Shown here one piece after another: positions 1 to 5,153 of a DNA stretch of 6,225 bases (positions within the stretch are counted from its first letter, which is position 1; each line of letters begins with the position of its first letter). The DNA lies in assembly GCA_012727745.1 (NCBI GenBank), contig JAAYGJ010000028.1, positions 1-6,225 on the forward strand, in the 5' to 3' direction. This DNA is from Clostridia bacterium. GTDB taxonomy: Bacteria > Bacillota > DSM-521 > Neomoorellales > Neomoorellaceae. Both the position numbers and the translations under genes were made by a program. The notes beneath the pieces were generated by a model. That model was not told the DNA's origin. It did no database searches and was given only the letters and a program-made list of their open reading frames with translations.

Positions 1-646
1 CAGCTTGTAGGGTTTGCGCTATAGCTTCAGCTATGGCTCCTTGATAGAAAGCTTTTTTCCCTTCCCGGGCCAGTAAACGAAAAGTTGCGGCCAGGTCTCG
101 CTGCTGTAATATATCTCCCGGATGGGGCGGCCTGCCGCCAGGTAAAAATATTGCTGCTGTTTCGGGACAACGGGACAGTACTTCTTGATGCTCGCTAATG
201 TAGCTGGCCAGCTGATAACTTACCGGATGTCCCTCAGCATATTTAATAGCATCAGCAAGCAATTCATCCATAGGCATAGTGCCATATTTTTCCCAGGCAT
301 CTTCCCAGGCAGCCACACAACCGGGAACAGTAACTGCATAGGCGCTGCGGGGAGGAATACTATTAAAGCCTTTCTCTCTTAATGATTCCGGATGGGCTCC
401 CTGGGGGGCCCGGCCGGAACCGTTCAAAAACACTATTTCTCCGGTGCGGGCTAGATAAATTAAATAAAATACGTCTCCGCCAATACCGCACATATGGGGC
501 TGAGTAACGTTTAAAACAGCATTGGTGGCAATTGCTGCATCAACAGCATTGCCGCCTCGTTTGAGGATATCAAGCCCAGTCATTGAAGCTAGGGGATGAG
601 CTGCCGCTACCATAGCGCGGGTCCCCATTATTACCGGACGATGCAT
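1..646 (-). CDS. ggt: Gamma-glutamyltransferase, N-terminal part (runs off left edge)
   Basis: The first 215 codons of a gamma-glutamyltransferase-family Ntn hydrolase, which cleaves gamma-glutamyl bonds (for example in glutathione) and transfers the group to water or amino acids. The start ATG at 646 follows an AAGGTGG ribosome site. Visible family hallmarks are the MHRPVIMGTRAMVAAAHPLA opening, the GGNAVDAAIAT motif (residues 31-41), QPHMCGIGGDVF (49-60), and FLNGSGRAP (73-81), whose arginine R79 aligns with the arginine that binds the substrate alpha-carboxylate in the family. TVPGCVAAW (106-114) is also typical. Full-length members have about 530 residues and self-cleave before a catalytic Thr; that small-subunit part lies outside the window, so activity cannot be judged. 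No signal peptide is visible, so a cytoplasmic enzyme is likely, unlike the periplasmic E. coli Ggt. The gene is divergent from the DUF3006 gene and has its own promoter at 687-715. The family call is secure; the substrate is not. Confidence 0.93.
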   Translation of the reverse strand, partial: MHRPVIMGTRAMVAAAHPLASMTGLDILKRGGNAVDAAIATNAVLNVTQPHMCGIGGDVFYLIYLARTGEIVFLNGSGRAPQGAHPESLREKGFNSIPPRSAYAVTVPGCVAAWEDAWEKYGTMPMDELLADAIKYAEGHPVSYQLASYISEHQEVLSRCPETAAIFLPGGRPPHPGDILQQRDLAATFRLLAREGKKAFYQGAIAEAIAQTLQA

Positions 647-686
647 TATACTTACACCCCACCTTGTAAAATGTAATCTTTTCTTC

Positions 687-715
687 ATTGTACCTTCCAT
701 ACTATAATTTGGCAA
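687..715 (-). promoter_or_regulatory. Sigma-A type promoter of the gamma-glutamyltransferase gene
   Basis: Read on the minus strand, TTGCCA (710-715) and TACAAT (687-692) are separated by exactly 17 bp. Each hexamer matches 5 of 6 consensus positions. Transcription would start near 680, giving a leader of roughly 35 nt before the ATG at 646. Prediction from sequence only. Confidence 0.7.
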
Positions 716-732
716 TCTGCTCGGACTTCTTT

Positions 733-761
733 TTGACGCTGGAGTTTTTAGGTGGTATTCT
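733..761 (+). promoter_or_regulatory. Extended -10 sigma-A type promoter of the DUF3006 gene
   Basis: TTGACG (733-738) and TATTCT (756-761) are separated by 17 bp, and TGG (753-755) directly precedes the -10 box, matching the extended -10 TGn motif common in Gram-positive promoters. The predicted start near 768 leaves a leader of about 48 nt. The -35 box lies 17 bp from the -35 box of the opposite promoter (710-715), so the two polymerase sites face away from each other in one compact divergent region. Confidence 0.65.
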
Positions 762-815
762 GTTTGCAGGCAAAACCGGACTGGTACATTATACCGGGGA
801 AAGGAGTGAATACTA

Positions 816-1028
816 ATGCCCCGTAATGAGCTGCTGGTTATTGAAAACTTTAAGGACGATTATGCAGTAATTAAATATGGTACTTACACCTTTTCTTTGC
901 CCCGAAACCTTTTGCCCCGGGCAGCCAAGGAAGGCGATATCCTCAAGCTGGCTATTATTCTGGAAGGAGGAGGCGATACCCTTAAGAAGAACAAGCCAAG
1001 GAACAAACAGACAAATGTCAAAGAATAA
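816..1028 (+). CDS. DUF3006 family small protein
   Basis: A 70-residue protein with ATG at 816 preceded by AAAGGAG (799-805) at good spacing. The pattern is that of DUF3006: an opening strand (LLVIENF), DDYAVIKYG (14-22), SLPRNLLP (27-34), then AAKEGDILKLAI (36-47), followed by a lysine-rich, charged tail (57-70). DUF3006 proteins are small, probably beta-rich, and of unknown function; in Firmicutes they often sit next to secreted metallo-beta-lactamase-like or competence-type hydrolases, which are not seen here. No signal peptide, membrane segment or cysteine is present, so it is probably cytoplasmic. It appears monocistronic, with its own promoter at 733-761, and converges on the D-aminopeptidase gene. 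Family assignment is by recalled pattern and is fairly secure; no function should be read from it. Confidence 0.82.
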   Translation: MPRNELLVIENFKDDYAVIKYGTYTFSLPRNLLPRAAKEGDILKLAIILEGGGDTLKKNKPRNKQTNVKE

Positions 1029-1033
1029 AATCG

Positions 1034-1065
1034 ATAAGGGTGCCTGAACTTGCAATAACCCTTAT
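1034..1065 (+). repeat. Inverted repeat just after the DUF3006 gene
   Basis: ATAAGGGT (1034-1041) and ACCCTTAT (1058-1065) form a perfect 8-bp stem around a 16-nt loop, starting 5 bp after the DUF3006 stop codon. No U-run follows directly (the nearest T5 is at about 1079-1083). It may be a 3'-end stabilising hairpin or a weak terminator rather than a canonical intrinsic terminator. Confidence 0.4.
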
Positions 1066-1118
1066 ATCCAGATTACTAATTTTTAATCGCTACAACTACC
1101 AGTCCCGGTATTGCAAAC

Positions 1119-1139
1119 AAAAAAATGAGGCTCGCCTCA
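1119..1139 (-). terminator. Intrinsic terminator of the D-aminopeptidase gene
   Basis: On the minus strand the RNA has TGAGG-cgag-CCTCA (1126-1139) followed at once by seven U residues (plus-strand A at 1119-1125). It lies about 56 bp after the D-aminopeptidase stop. There is no T-run on the plus-strand side, so it acts in one direction only. Confidence 0.8.
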
Positions 1140-1194
1140 CTAATAACTAAAACGCCATAATTCCCATTCTTGCTGCAGGGTAGGATTTCTTTAT

Positions 1195-2010
1195 TTAGCC
1201 ACAGCTTTTGGCCATAGTAATAAGGCACCTGACTGCCTGGTAAACTTCCAGGTAGCTATTAGCGCTATAAGTTACTGTAACAGCATCTTGGCGGCGGCTG
1301 CGGGGCAAAATAGCTGCTGCTGCTGCCCGGGCAGGACTGTTGAATTCGATAGTTATACTTACGGGAGATGGTGGTGCCAGGGGCTTGACCCCTTTTTTCG
1401 CCAGGGCCTTTGTTATACCCTGCCTGATTTTGGCCCGGGCAAGTTTTGGCGACAATGACCTGGCAGCATGATAATTTCTGGCTTGCTTAATGATAACTAT
1501 TTCAATATCAGTCAGTAATTCTCTAGCCTCGGCAGCCACTACCTGGTCACCGCTTACAAAAACTACCGGCACCCCAAAATAACCGGCCAGCAAAGCATTT
1601 AACCCCAGTTCACCCATTTCCTGGCCATTAACTTTTAGCCTATGTACTACCTCACTGCAGGTATGAGCCAGTACCCCCTGGCTGCCTGCCCGGGCATGAT
1701 AGCCTAACAGGCAGGCGACCTCGAAACCACTGTCGATAGCTTCCATCATGCCCAATCTTTTGGGATAACCGCTGATCAGTTGGGCTTGCGGATGCAGGCT
1801 GTCTAAAACAAGATTCTGCATACTGCCATGGGCATCATTAACTGTCACGCTACTGGCGCCGGCTTTTAAAGCTGCTTCCACCGCTGAATTTACTTCTGCC
1901 GTTAGCAAGTGCCGGTAGCATTGATACTCTACCCCACCCCTTGCTTCTACTTGCTCCCAATTTGTAACGCCGGCAATACCTTCCATATCGACCGACAAAT
2001 AAACCCGCAT
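1195..2010 (-). CDS. dppA: DppA-type M55 family D-aminopeptidase
   Basis: A 271-residue protein close in length and sequence pattern to Bacillus subtilis DppA (274 residues), a zinc-dependent, self-compartmentalising decameric D-aminopeptidase that hydrolyses D-Ala-D-Ala and D-Ala-Gly-Gly type peptides. The metal ligands are all present: D8 and E10 in SVDMEG, H61 in VNDAHGS, H105 in LGYHARAG, and E134 in GELGLNA. H116 (LAHT) matches the catalytic histidine. VKPLAPP (208-214) and a C-terminal YLEVYQA element are also typical. The ATG at 2010 follows GAAGGTGGTG at good spacing. No signal peptide is seen, so it is cytoplasmic. In B. subtilis dppA leads a dipeptide ABC transporter operon; here no transporter gene adjoins and the gene ends in its own terminator. 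A role in salvaging D-amino-acid peptides, perhaps from peptidoglycan, is inferred. Many M55 homologues have untested substrates. Confidence 0.92.
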   Translation of the reverse strand: MRVYLSVDMEGIAGVTNWEQVEARGGVEYQCYRHLLTAEVNSAVEAALKAGASSVTVNDAHGSMQNLVLDSLHPQAQLISGYPKRLGMMEAIDSGFEVACLLGYHARAGSQGVLAHTCSEVVHRLKVNGQEMGELGLNALLAGYFGVPVVFVSGDQVVAAEARELLTDIEIVIIKQARNYHAARSLSPKLARAKIRQGITKALAKKGVKPLAPPSPVSITIEFNSPARAAAAAILPRSRRQDAVTVTYSANSYLEVYQAVRCLITMAKSCG

Positions 2011-2130
2011 TATTCTGCACCACCTTCAACTTGCGGCAACCTGCCCTCACCTGGTGTAAGCTGCCTGCTATTATTTATGAAGGTGGCTGGGATAATAGTC
2101 TTAAAAAACAAGGGCCAAGAAGCTTTTAGC

Positions 2131-2172
2131 AGCTAACCTGACCTGAGAAAAATTAATTTAGCTGGCCTGACC
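2131..2172. repeat. Imperfect direct repeat upstream of dppA
   Basis: AGCTAACCTGACC (2131-2143) recurs as AGCTGGCCTGACC (2160-2172), 11 of 13 positions identical and 29 bp apart start to start. It lies in the 181-bp gap between the HMA-like gene stop and the dppA start, 120 to 160 bp upstream of the dppA ATG. It could be a pair of regulator half-sites or chance. I found no convincing promoter for dppA in this gap: a TATTAT box at 2090-2095 lacks a well-spaced -35. Confidence 0.3.
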
Positions 2173-2191
2173 GGCCTCAAGAACAGCTTTT

Positions 2192-2494
2192 TCAAGCTTT
2201 GTTGATAATCTCATAACCGATTTGCTTTAAATGATACCTGATACTCTCCAGGGTGATTTGAGAATTATTGTAAGTAACCTGTAAACGCCCGCGGTTGGGA
2301 ACGGCTGTTGCGTTCACCACCCCAGGCAATAATTTTATGGCCTTAGTTACAACCTGGCAATCATTAATACTTTTCATAGCGGGAACAAGCAAAGTTATAG
2401 TTACCATTTGGGTCCGAGGGTACGGATAGTAGAGTGATGGACGGGTAAGTTGCTCGACCATTAGATTATGAATCTGTTCACCATACCAGCTCAT
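2192..2494 (-). CDS. HMA-like ferredoxin-fold protein lacking the CxxC metal site
   Basis: A 100-residue protein. The ATG at 2494 follows GGAGGG at normal spacing. After a 29-residue N-terminal extension, residues 30-97 follow the heavy-metal-associated (HMA) domain pattern: strand VTITLLVPAM, helix CQVVTKAIKLLPGV, strand ATAVPN, strand GRLQVTYN, helix TLESIRYHLKQIGYEI. HMA domains bind Cu, Zn or Cd through GMxCxxC after the first strand. Here that site reads AMKSIND (39-45), with Ser and Asp at the cysteine positions; the only cysteine, C46, comes one residue late. Classical two-cysteine metal binding is therefore unlikely, and the fold may serve protein interaction, another ligand, or a divergent metal. 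It lies 55 bp downstream of a second, more distant HMA-like gene on the same strand, probably co-transcribed. No copper ATPase or CsoR-type regulator is adjacent. The fold call is good; the role is unknown. Confidence 0.75.
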   Translation of the reverse strand: MSWYGEQIHNLMVEQLTRPSLYYPYPRTQMVTITLLVPAMKSINDCQVVTKAIKLLPGVVNATAVPNRGRLQVTYNNSQITLESIRYHLKQIGYEIINKA

Positions 2495-2520
2495 TGATTA
2501 ATTCCCTCCATTGCTATCAA

Positions 2521-2539
2521 TATGAGCAACCTGCTCATA
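2521..2539 (-). promoter_or_regulatory. Perfect hairpin between the two HMA-like genes
   Basis: TATGAGC (2521-2527) and GCTCATA (2533-2539) form a perfect 7-bp stem around a 5-nt loop. On the mRNA it lies between the upstream stop (2550-2552) and the ribosome site of the downstream gene (about 2504-2509). No U-run follows, so it is not an intrinsic terminator. It could be an mRNA-processing or stability element, a translational control structure, or a DNA operator dyad. Confidence 0.5.
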
Positions 2540-2549
2540 AGCTTTAACC

Positions 2550-2828
2550 TCATTTATGCAAACGCTGAAATTCTATTCCCTTTTGCTCTAGTAAATAATC
2601 GATAAAGGAAGGCGTAATCCGTTCAGGATCATAAATTACTTTTATTAAATCCTGTCCCGGTACAGGCACCTGAATTTCCCACACCAGAGCTGCCAGACTG
2701 TAATAGACCGCTTCCCAAACGGCTGTCGAGCTAAGATAAGGTATGAAATAAGTAATTTCCTCTCGCCGTCCTGGTTGTAACTTTTCATGGCGAGCATCTA
2801 TCCATATCTTCTCTTTTGGCAACGTCAT
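2550..2828 (-). CDS. Small protein, distant HMA-like fold without cysteines
   Basis: A 92-residue protein. I start it at the ATG at 2828 because GGGGGTGA ends about 6 nt before it; the in-frame TTG at 2843 would place that ribosome site inside the gene. Residues 24-88 look like beta-alpha-beta-beta-alpha: strand EITYFIPYLS, helix STAVWEAVYYSLAAL, strand VWEIQVPV, strand DLIKVIYDPERIT, helix PSFIDYLLEQKGIEF. Aligned by eye without gaps, the last 23 residues (66-88) share 9 identities with the corresponding segment of the neighbouring HMA-like protein, including YxxxxIT and the GxE end. It contains no cysteine, so no HMA-type metal site is possible. The likely reading is a diverged paralogue of its neighbour, perhaps forming a heterodimer with it. 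It is the first gene of the probable two-gene transcript. The gene is convincing; the fold is an inference and the function is unknown. Confidence 0.7.
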   Translation of the reverse strand: MTLPKEKIWIDARHEKLQPGRREEITYFIPYLSSTAVWEAVYYSLAALVWEIQVPVPGQDLIKVIYDPERITPSFIDYLLEQKGIEFQRLHK

Positions 2829-3131
2829 ACTTTTCACCCCCAAACAACTCTGTTCTATATTCTATGCACTATTTGACCGTGGTGTTGCTAATTTAAGCGC
2901 AGACAGCAAAGGCTCTTAATTTTATATGACGCCAGTATCCCTACTTTTGAGCAATTAACAGCTTTACCCAAGGTAAAATTGCCCATCCGGTCTTAATTTC
3001 CCAGATAACTGCGTATTATCCACTAAAAGTAAAATAATACAAACTCAGACACAATAAGACAGGTATAACCATTTTGTCAAATAAATAGCAAGGTCCTATA
3101 ATTATGTTAACTAAGGAAAGGGGGCTCACTT
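2829..3131. other. 303-bp divergent intergenic region
   Basis: This non-coding gap separates the HMA-like genes (minus) from the CAP gene (plus). The CAP promoter at 3074-3102 is clear. For the minus strand, only a tentative TAGAAT box (2859-2864) with a poor GCAACA -35 (2883-2888, 18-bp spacing) is seen. A perfect dyad TTTACC-CAA-GGTAAA lies at 2963-2977, flanked by GCAAT (2951-2955) and ATTGC (2978-2982), which could extend it into a bulged hairpin or mark a regulator site. The rest is AT-rich with no recognisable RNA gene or ORF. Confidence 0.5.
3074..3102 (+). promoter_or_regulatory. Strong sigma-A type promoter of the CAP gene
   Basis: TTGTCA (3074-3079) and a perfect TATAAT (3097-3102) are 17 bp apart, the best promoter in the window. 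The start would be near 3109, giving a short leader of about 23 nt that carries the ribosome site GGAAAGGGGG. Confidence 0.85.
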
Positions 3132-3770
3132 GTGTCAATGAGTTTCAAAAAAATTGTAGCAGGTATTGTTTTAGGATTAATGCTGACTGCAGCAGGGCAA
3201 TGCTGGGCACCGCCTGCCGAAGCTTCCTGGTATGTCCAGAGGCTGCTGGAACTGCGGCAACAGCAGCAAAGCCAGGATACCCGACCAGCTCAACCCAAAG
3301 TGCCGGCACCCCAACCGGCGCCTAAGCCGCCCACTCCGGAACCTGTGCCTGCAAAGCCGCCTGCCAGCGAACCTGCCGCTCCAGTTCAGCTAAACAGCCA
3401 GGAGCAGGCATTATTAGAGCTGCTTAACCAGGAACGGCAAAAACAAGGCTTAAAACCCTTATCTCTTCATCCAAAACTTGTTGAATTAGCCCAGCGCAAA
3501 AGTGCAGATATAGTCGAAAATAATTATTTTGCTCATACCTCACCGACGCTGGGCTCTTTTGCTCAGATGGTTCGTAGTGCCGGCATAAGTTACCGTTCCG
3601 TAGGAGAAAATCTAGCAATGGCCCGTAATGCACAGTATGCCTTCTATCTCCTATTAGGGAGTGCTCCCCATAAAGCTAATATGCTTAATCCCCATTTTAC
3701 CCATATAGGTATTGGCGTAGTTCCCAATAAGTATGGGGTTGTTGTTACCCAATTGTTTATCCAGCAGTAA
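3132..3770 (+). CDS. Secreted CAP-domain (SCP / YkwD-like) protein
   Basis: A 212-residue secreted protein. I use the GTG at 3132, 7 nt after GGGGG; the ATG at 3138 (residue 3) would be 13 nt away. Residues 1-31 are a signal peptide: KK, a hydrophobic core (IVAGIVLGLMLTAAG), then PAEA before S32, a good AxA signal peptidase I site. Residues 52-85 are a proline-rich spacer (PAPQPAPKPPTPEPVPAKPP), typical of a wall-spanning linker. Residues 88-212 are a CAP domain with H135 in YFAHTSP, E159 in VGENLA, H180 in APHKANMLNP and IGIGVV, matching the conserved His/Glu cavity residues. Bacterial CAP proteins are common in spore formers, but their activity is mostly unproven; metal or ligand binding and peptidase roles have been proposed. 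The tryptophan usual near SxGHR is replaced (LLLGSAPHK). The gene stands alone between a strong promoter and terminator. No lipobox or sortase motif is seen. Confidence 0.92.
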   Translation: MSMSFKKIVAGIVLGLMLTAAGQCWAPPAEASWYVQRLLELRQQQQSQDTRPAQPKVPAPQPAPKPPTPEPVPAKPPASEPAAPVQLNSQEQALLELLNQERQKQGLKPLSLHPKLVELAQRKSADIVENNYFAHTSPTLGSFAQMVRSAGISYRSVGENLAMARNAQYAFYLLLGSAPHKANMLNPHFTHIGIGVVPNKYGVVVTQLFIQQ

Positions 3771-3798
3771 AAAACTTACATTTACATAACCATATTGG

Positions 3799-3829
3799 CC
3801 CCGGGGAAAAATTCCCGGGGGATTTTTTT
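3799..3829 (+). terminator. Intrinsic terminator of the CAP gene
   Basis: CCCCGGG (3799-3805) pairs with CCCGGGG (3814-3820), extended inward by a G-U and an A-U pair around an AAAA loop, and is followed by T7 (3823-3829) after two nucleotides. It begins 28 bp after the CAP stop codon and separates it from the next gene. Confidence 0.93.
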
Positions 3830-3851
3830 ATCTCGTCCGGGCAGATTGTTT

Positions 3852-3860
3852 CATATACTA
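3852..3860 (+). promoter_or_regulatory. Possible -10 element upstream of the amidase-like gene
   Basis: CATATACTA (3852-3860) fits the CATAnnnTA -10 consensus of the mother-cell factor sigma-K and is 7 of 8 for the sigma-E form CATACAnT; it also contains TATACT, 5 of 6 for sigma-A. No matching -35 is found at the proper distance for any of the three. A start near 3867 would give a leader of about 30 nt. The identity of the sigma factor is open. Confidence 0.35.
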
Positions 3861-3896
3861 TGGGGAGAAATTATTTCTTGAAAGGATGGTGAATTC

Positions 3897-5075
3897 GTGG
3901 TGAAACCAACTTTGATCTTATACACTCTAACAGACAATACTAGCCCTTGTAATGAGGTAAGCGACAGGGTAAATAAAGAGTTAGAGGCAAAAGGCTGGAC
4001 TATACTTAAAATCTTACCGGAATGGAAAGGTGATAGTCTACTGTGGCCTTTCTGGCATATCCAGATTGTTATAGGCCTGGTTGCAAGAAATAATAGTGAT
4101 GACAAACCCCGCCTTAAGTTTTTTTATTCCCCTAGGGCAACAACAGAAAGCCTGGCCCTTGTTGCTACTCTAGTTAAACACCTGCGCGCTTATAATTTGG
4201 ATTATTGCCTGGCCGGTACCCTGGAATACTTCTGGCGCCTGACTTACCGCAAACTGCTGAATGCAAGCACAATACCTACCGTTCTAATCGAAATCAGCAC
4301 CCGGAAGATGACTGCGGAAATCGTTGATAAGCTGACAGAATGGCTAACAGCCTCTCTTATTGCCTATTTTGATACGTACAATGCGACTGCAAAAGATAAC
4401 GCCGATTTGCTACAAGACGAACAAATAAACGATGAAACCAAAAAAGCTGAGGCAATTATGGTCCCGGAGCAGTTATCCGCTGAGGCTGCAATAAAACAGA
4501 ATGAAAATGAAACTGTTATTAACAAGGCAAAACCTGTAGAAGAACTTGGACAGTTAAAGCAACCCCAAATTGAACCGGTAATGGCAGACGATAAAGTCCC
4601 AACAGAAGCAGCAGCTGTCGTCAGCGAACAAGAAATAAGCTCGGCTAATAATAATACCAAGCAGGAAACAGAAGCTCAGCTAGCTCAAGAACAAAACAAA
4701 AATATAATAACAATGCAGGTGGAAGCCATCAGCGGAGAAACAGTTCATTCATCTCTGCCGCAGCCAGAGAAAGTCTTCGAAGCTAAATTAACAGGAGGCA
4801 ATCCTAAACGTTTAAAGCAACGCAATTACCCTGCGAATCCCTTTGTTGCTCCAGCAGGGGAACCTGTTTATCCTTTTGCAAGGCGTTCTAATCATTCAGA
4901 TTTAGTCCAGCCTCCGACCTTCGGAAATAAAACCACATGCAGTCTATCTACCTTTGCCATATCTTCACCTGCCAGCCTGGAGTTATCCGGCAAATTACCG
5001 GAAACAATACCCGCACTCAAAAACCTGTCCGCTGCAGTTTCTTCCCCGACGAAAGATTTCACCCTTACGGAGTAA
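3897..5075 (+). CDS. Degenerate amidase-like (Amidase_3-type) protein with a long disordered tail
   Basis: A 392-residue protein. The GTG at 3897 follows AAAGGATGGTGA (3881-3892); the next codon is also GTG, so the start could be 3900. Residues 4-160 resemble the N-acetylmuramoyl-L-alanine amidase fold: first strand TLILYTL, helix ending LEAKGWTILKI (29-39), IVIGLVARNN (57-66) at the place of the family's ISIHAN, FFYSPRATTESLALVATLVKHL (split at 75-80 and 81-96), and LNASTIPTVLIEIS (121-134), which matches the family's IPAVLVEIGF. E132 fits the catalytic Glu, but the zinc histidines are missing: GHGG is absent and the SIHAN histidine is V62. It is probably a non-catalytic relative. Residues 165-310 are charged, Glu/Lys/Asn/Ala/Gln-rich and probably disordered; 311-392 is Pro/Ser-rich. 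No signal peptide or membrane segment is seen, so it is cytoplasmic, perhaps mother-cell. The fold is inferred by eye. It converges on the cysteine-rich gene and ends at a hairpin terminator. Confidence 0.7.
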   Translation: MVKPTLILYTLTDNTSPCNEVSDRVNKELEAKGWTILKILPEWKGDSLLWPFWHIQIVIGLVARNNSDDKPRLKFFYSPRATTESLALVATLVKHLRAYNLDYCLAGTLEYFWRLTYRKLLNASTIPTVLIEISTRKMTAEIVDKLTEWLTASLIAYFDTYNATAKDNADLLQDEQINDETKKAEAIMVPEQLSAEAAIKQNENETVINKAKPVEELGQLKQPQIEPVMADDKVPTEAAAVVSEQEISSANNNTKQETEAQLAQEQNKNIITMQVEAISGETVHSSLPQPEKVFEAKLTGGNPKRLKQRNYPANPFVAPAGEPVYPFARRSNHSDLVQPPTFGNKTTCSLSTFAISSPASLELSGKLPETIPALKNLSAAVSSPTKDFTLTE

Positions 5076-5092
5076 TTTATGTATAAATAGCT

Positions 5093-5123
5093 AAGGCCCG
5101 CTTTAAAAGCAGGCCTTTTGTTT
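5093..5123 (+). terminator. Hairpin terminator between convergent genes
   Basis: AAGGCC (5093-5098) pairs with GGCCTT (5112-5117); after one C/A mismatch an inner GCTT/AAGC stem closes a TAA loop. On the plus strand it runs into TTTTGTTTG, fitting termination of the amidase-like gene 17 bp after its stop. On the minus strand it is about 35 bp past the cysteine-rich gene stop, but only a weak U stretch (GCTATTTATAC) follows, so use in that direction is less sure. Confidence 0.75.
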
Positions 5124-5153
5124 GCTTAGCTGCATTATGCGGTGGGTTATTTC

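Noticed and set aside
764..792. Alternative promoter TTGCAG-N17-CATTAT for the DUF3006 gene
   Set aside because: Transcription would start at about 799, at the first base of the ribosome site, and both boxes match less well than TTGACG / TGG-TATTCT at 733-761.
813..1055. 80-codon minus-strand frame across the DUF3006 gene
   Set aside because: It is the shadow of a recognisable DUF3006 protein that has a good promoter and ribosome site.
1850..2136. Frames at 1850-2050 (minus) and 1909-2136 (plus) overlapping the 5' end of dppA
   Set aside because: Both overlap the strongly conserved N terminus of the D-aminopeptidase (SVDMEG metal site) and have no recognisable product.
2160..2183. GGCC-TGACC-GGCC inverted repeat after the HMA-like stop as a terminator
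   Set aside because: The stem is only 4 bp, the flanks do not pair, and the following minus-strand sequence has only a broken U stretch, so termination there is not convincing.
3104..3325. 73-codon plus-strand frame starting at the ATG 3104
   Set aside because: It is out of frame with the CAP gene, begins upstream of the predicted transcription start near 3109, and its translation has no pattern.
3846..3874. Sigma-A promoter TTGTTT-N17-AATTAT for the amidase-like gene
   Set aside because: Both boxes are weak and the start would fall on the ribosome site (3881-3889), leaving no leader.
4364..4660. 98-codon open frame on the minus strand inside the amidase-like gene
   Set aside because: It is Ser/Ala/Cys/Ile-rich, as expected opposite a Glu/Lys/Asn/Ala-rich coding stretch, has no supporting ribosome site that I could see, and lies wholly inside a better-supported gene.
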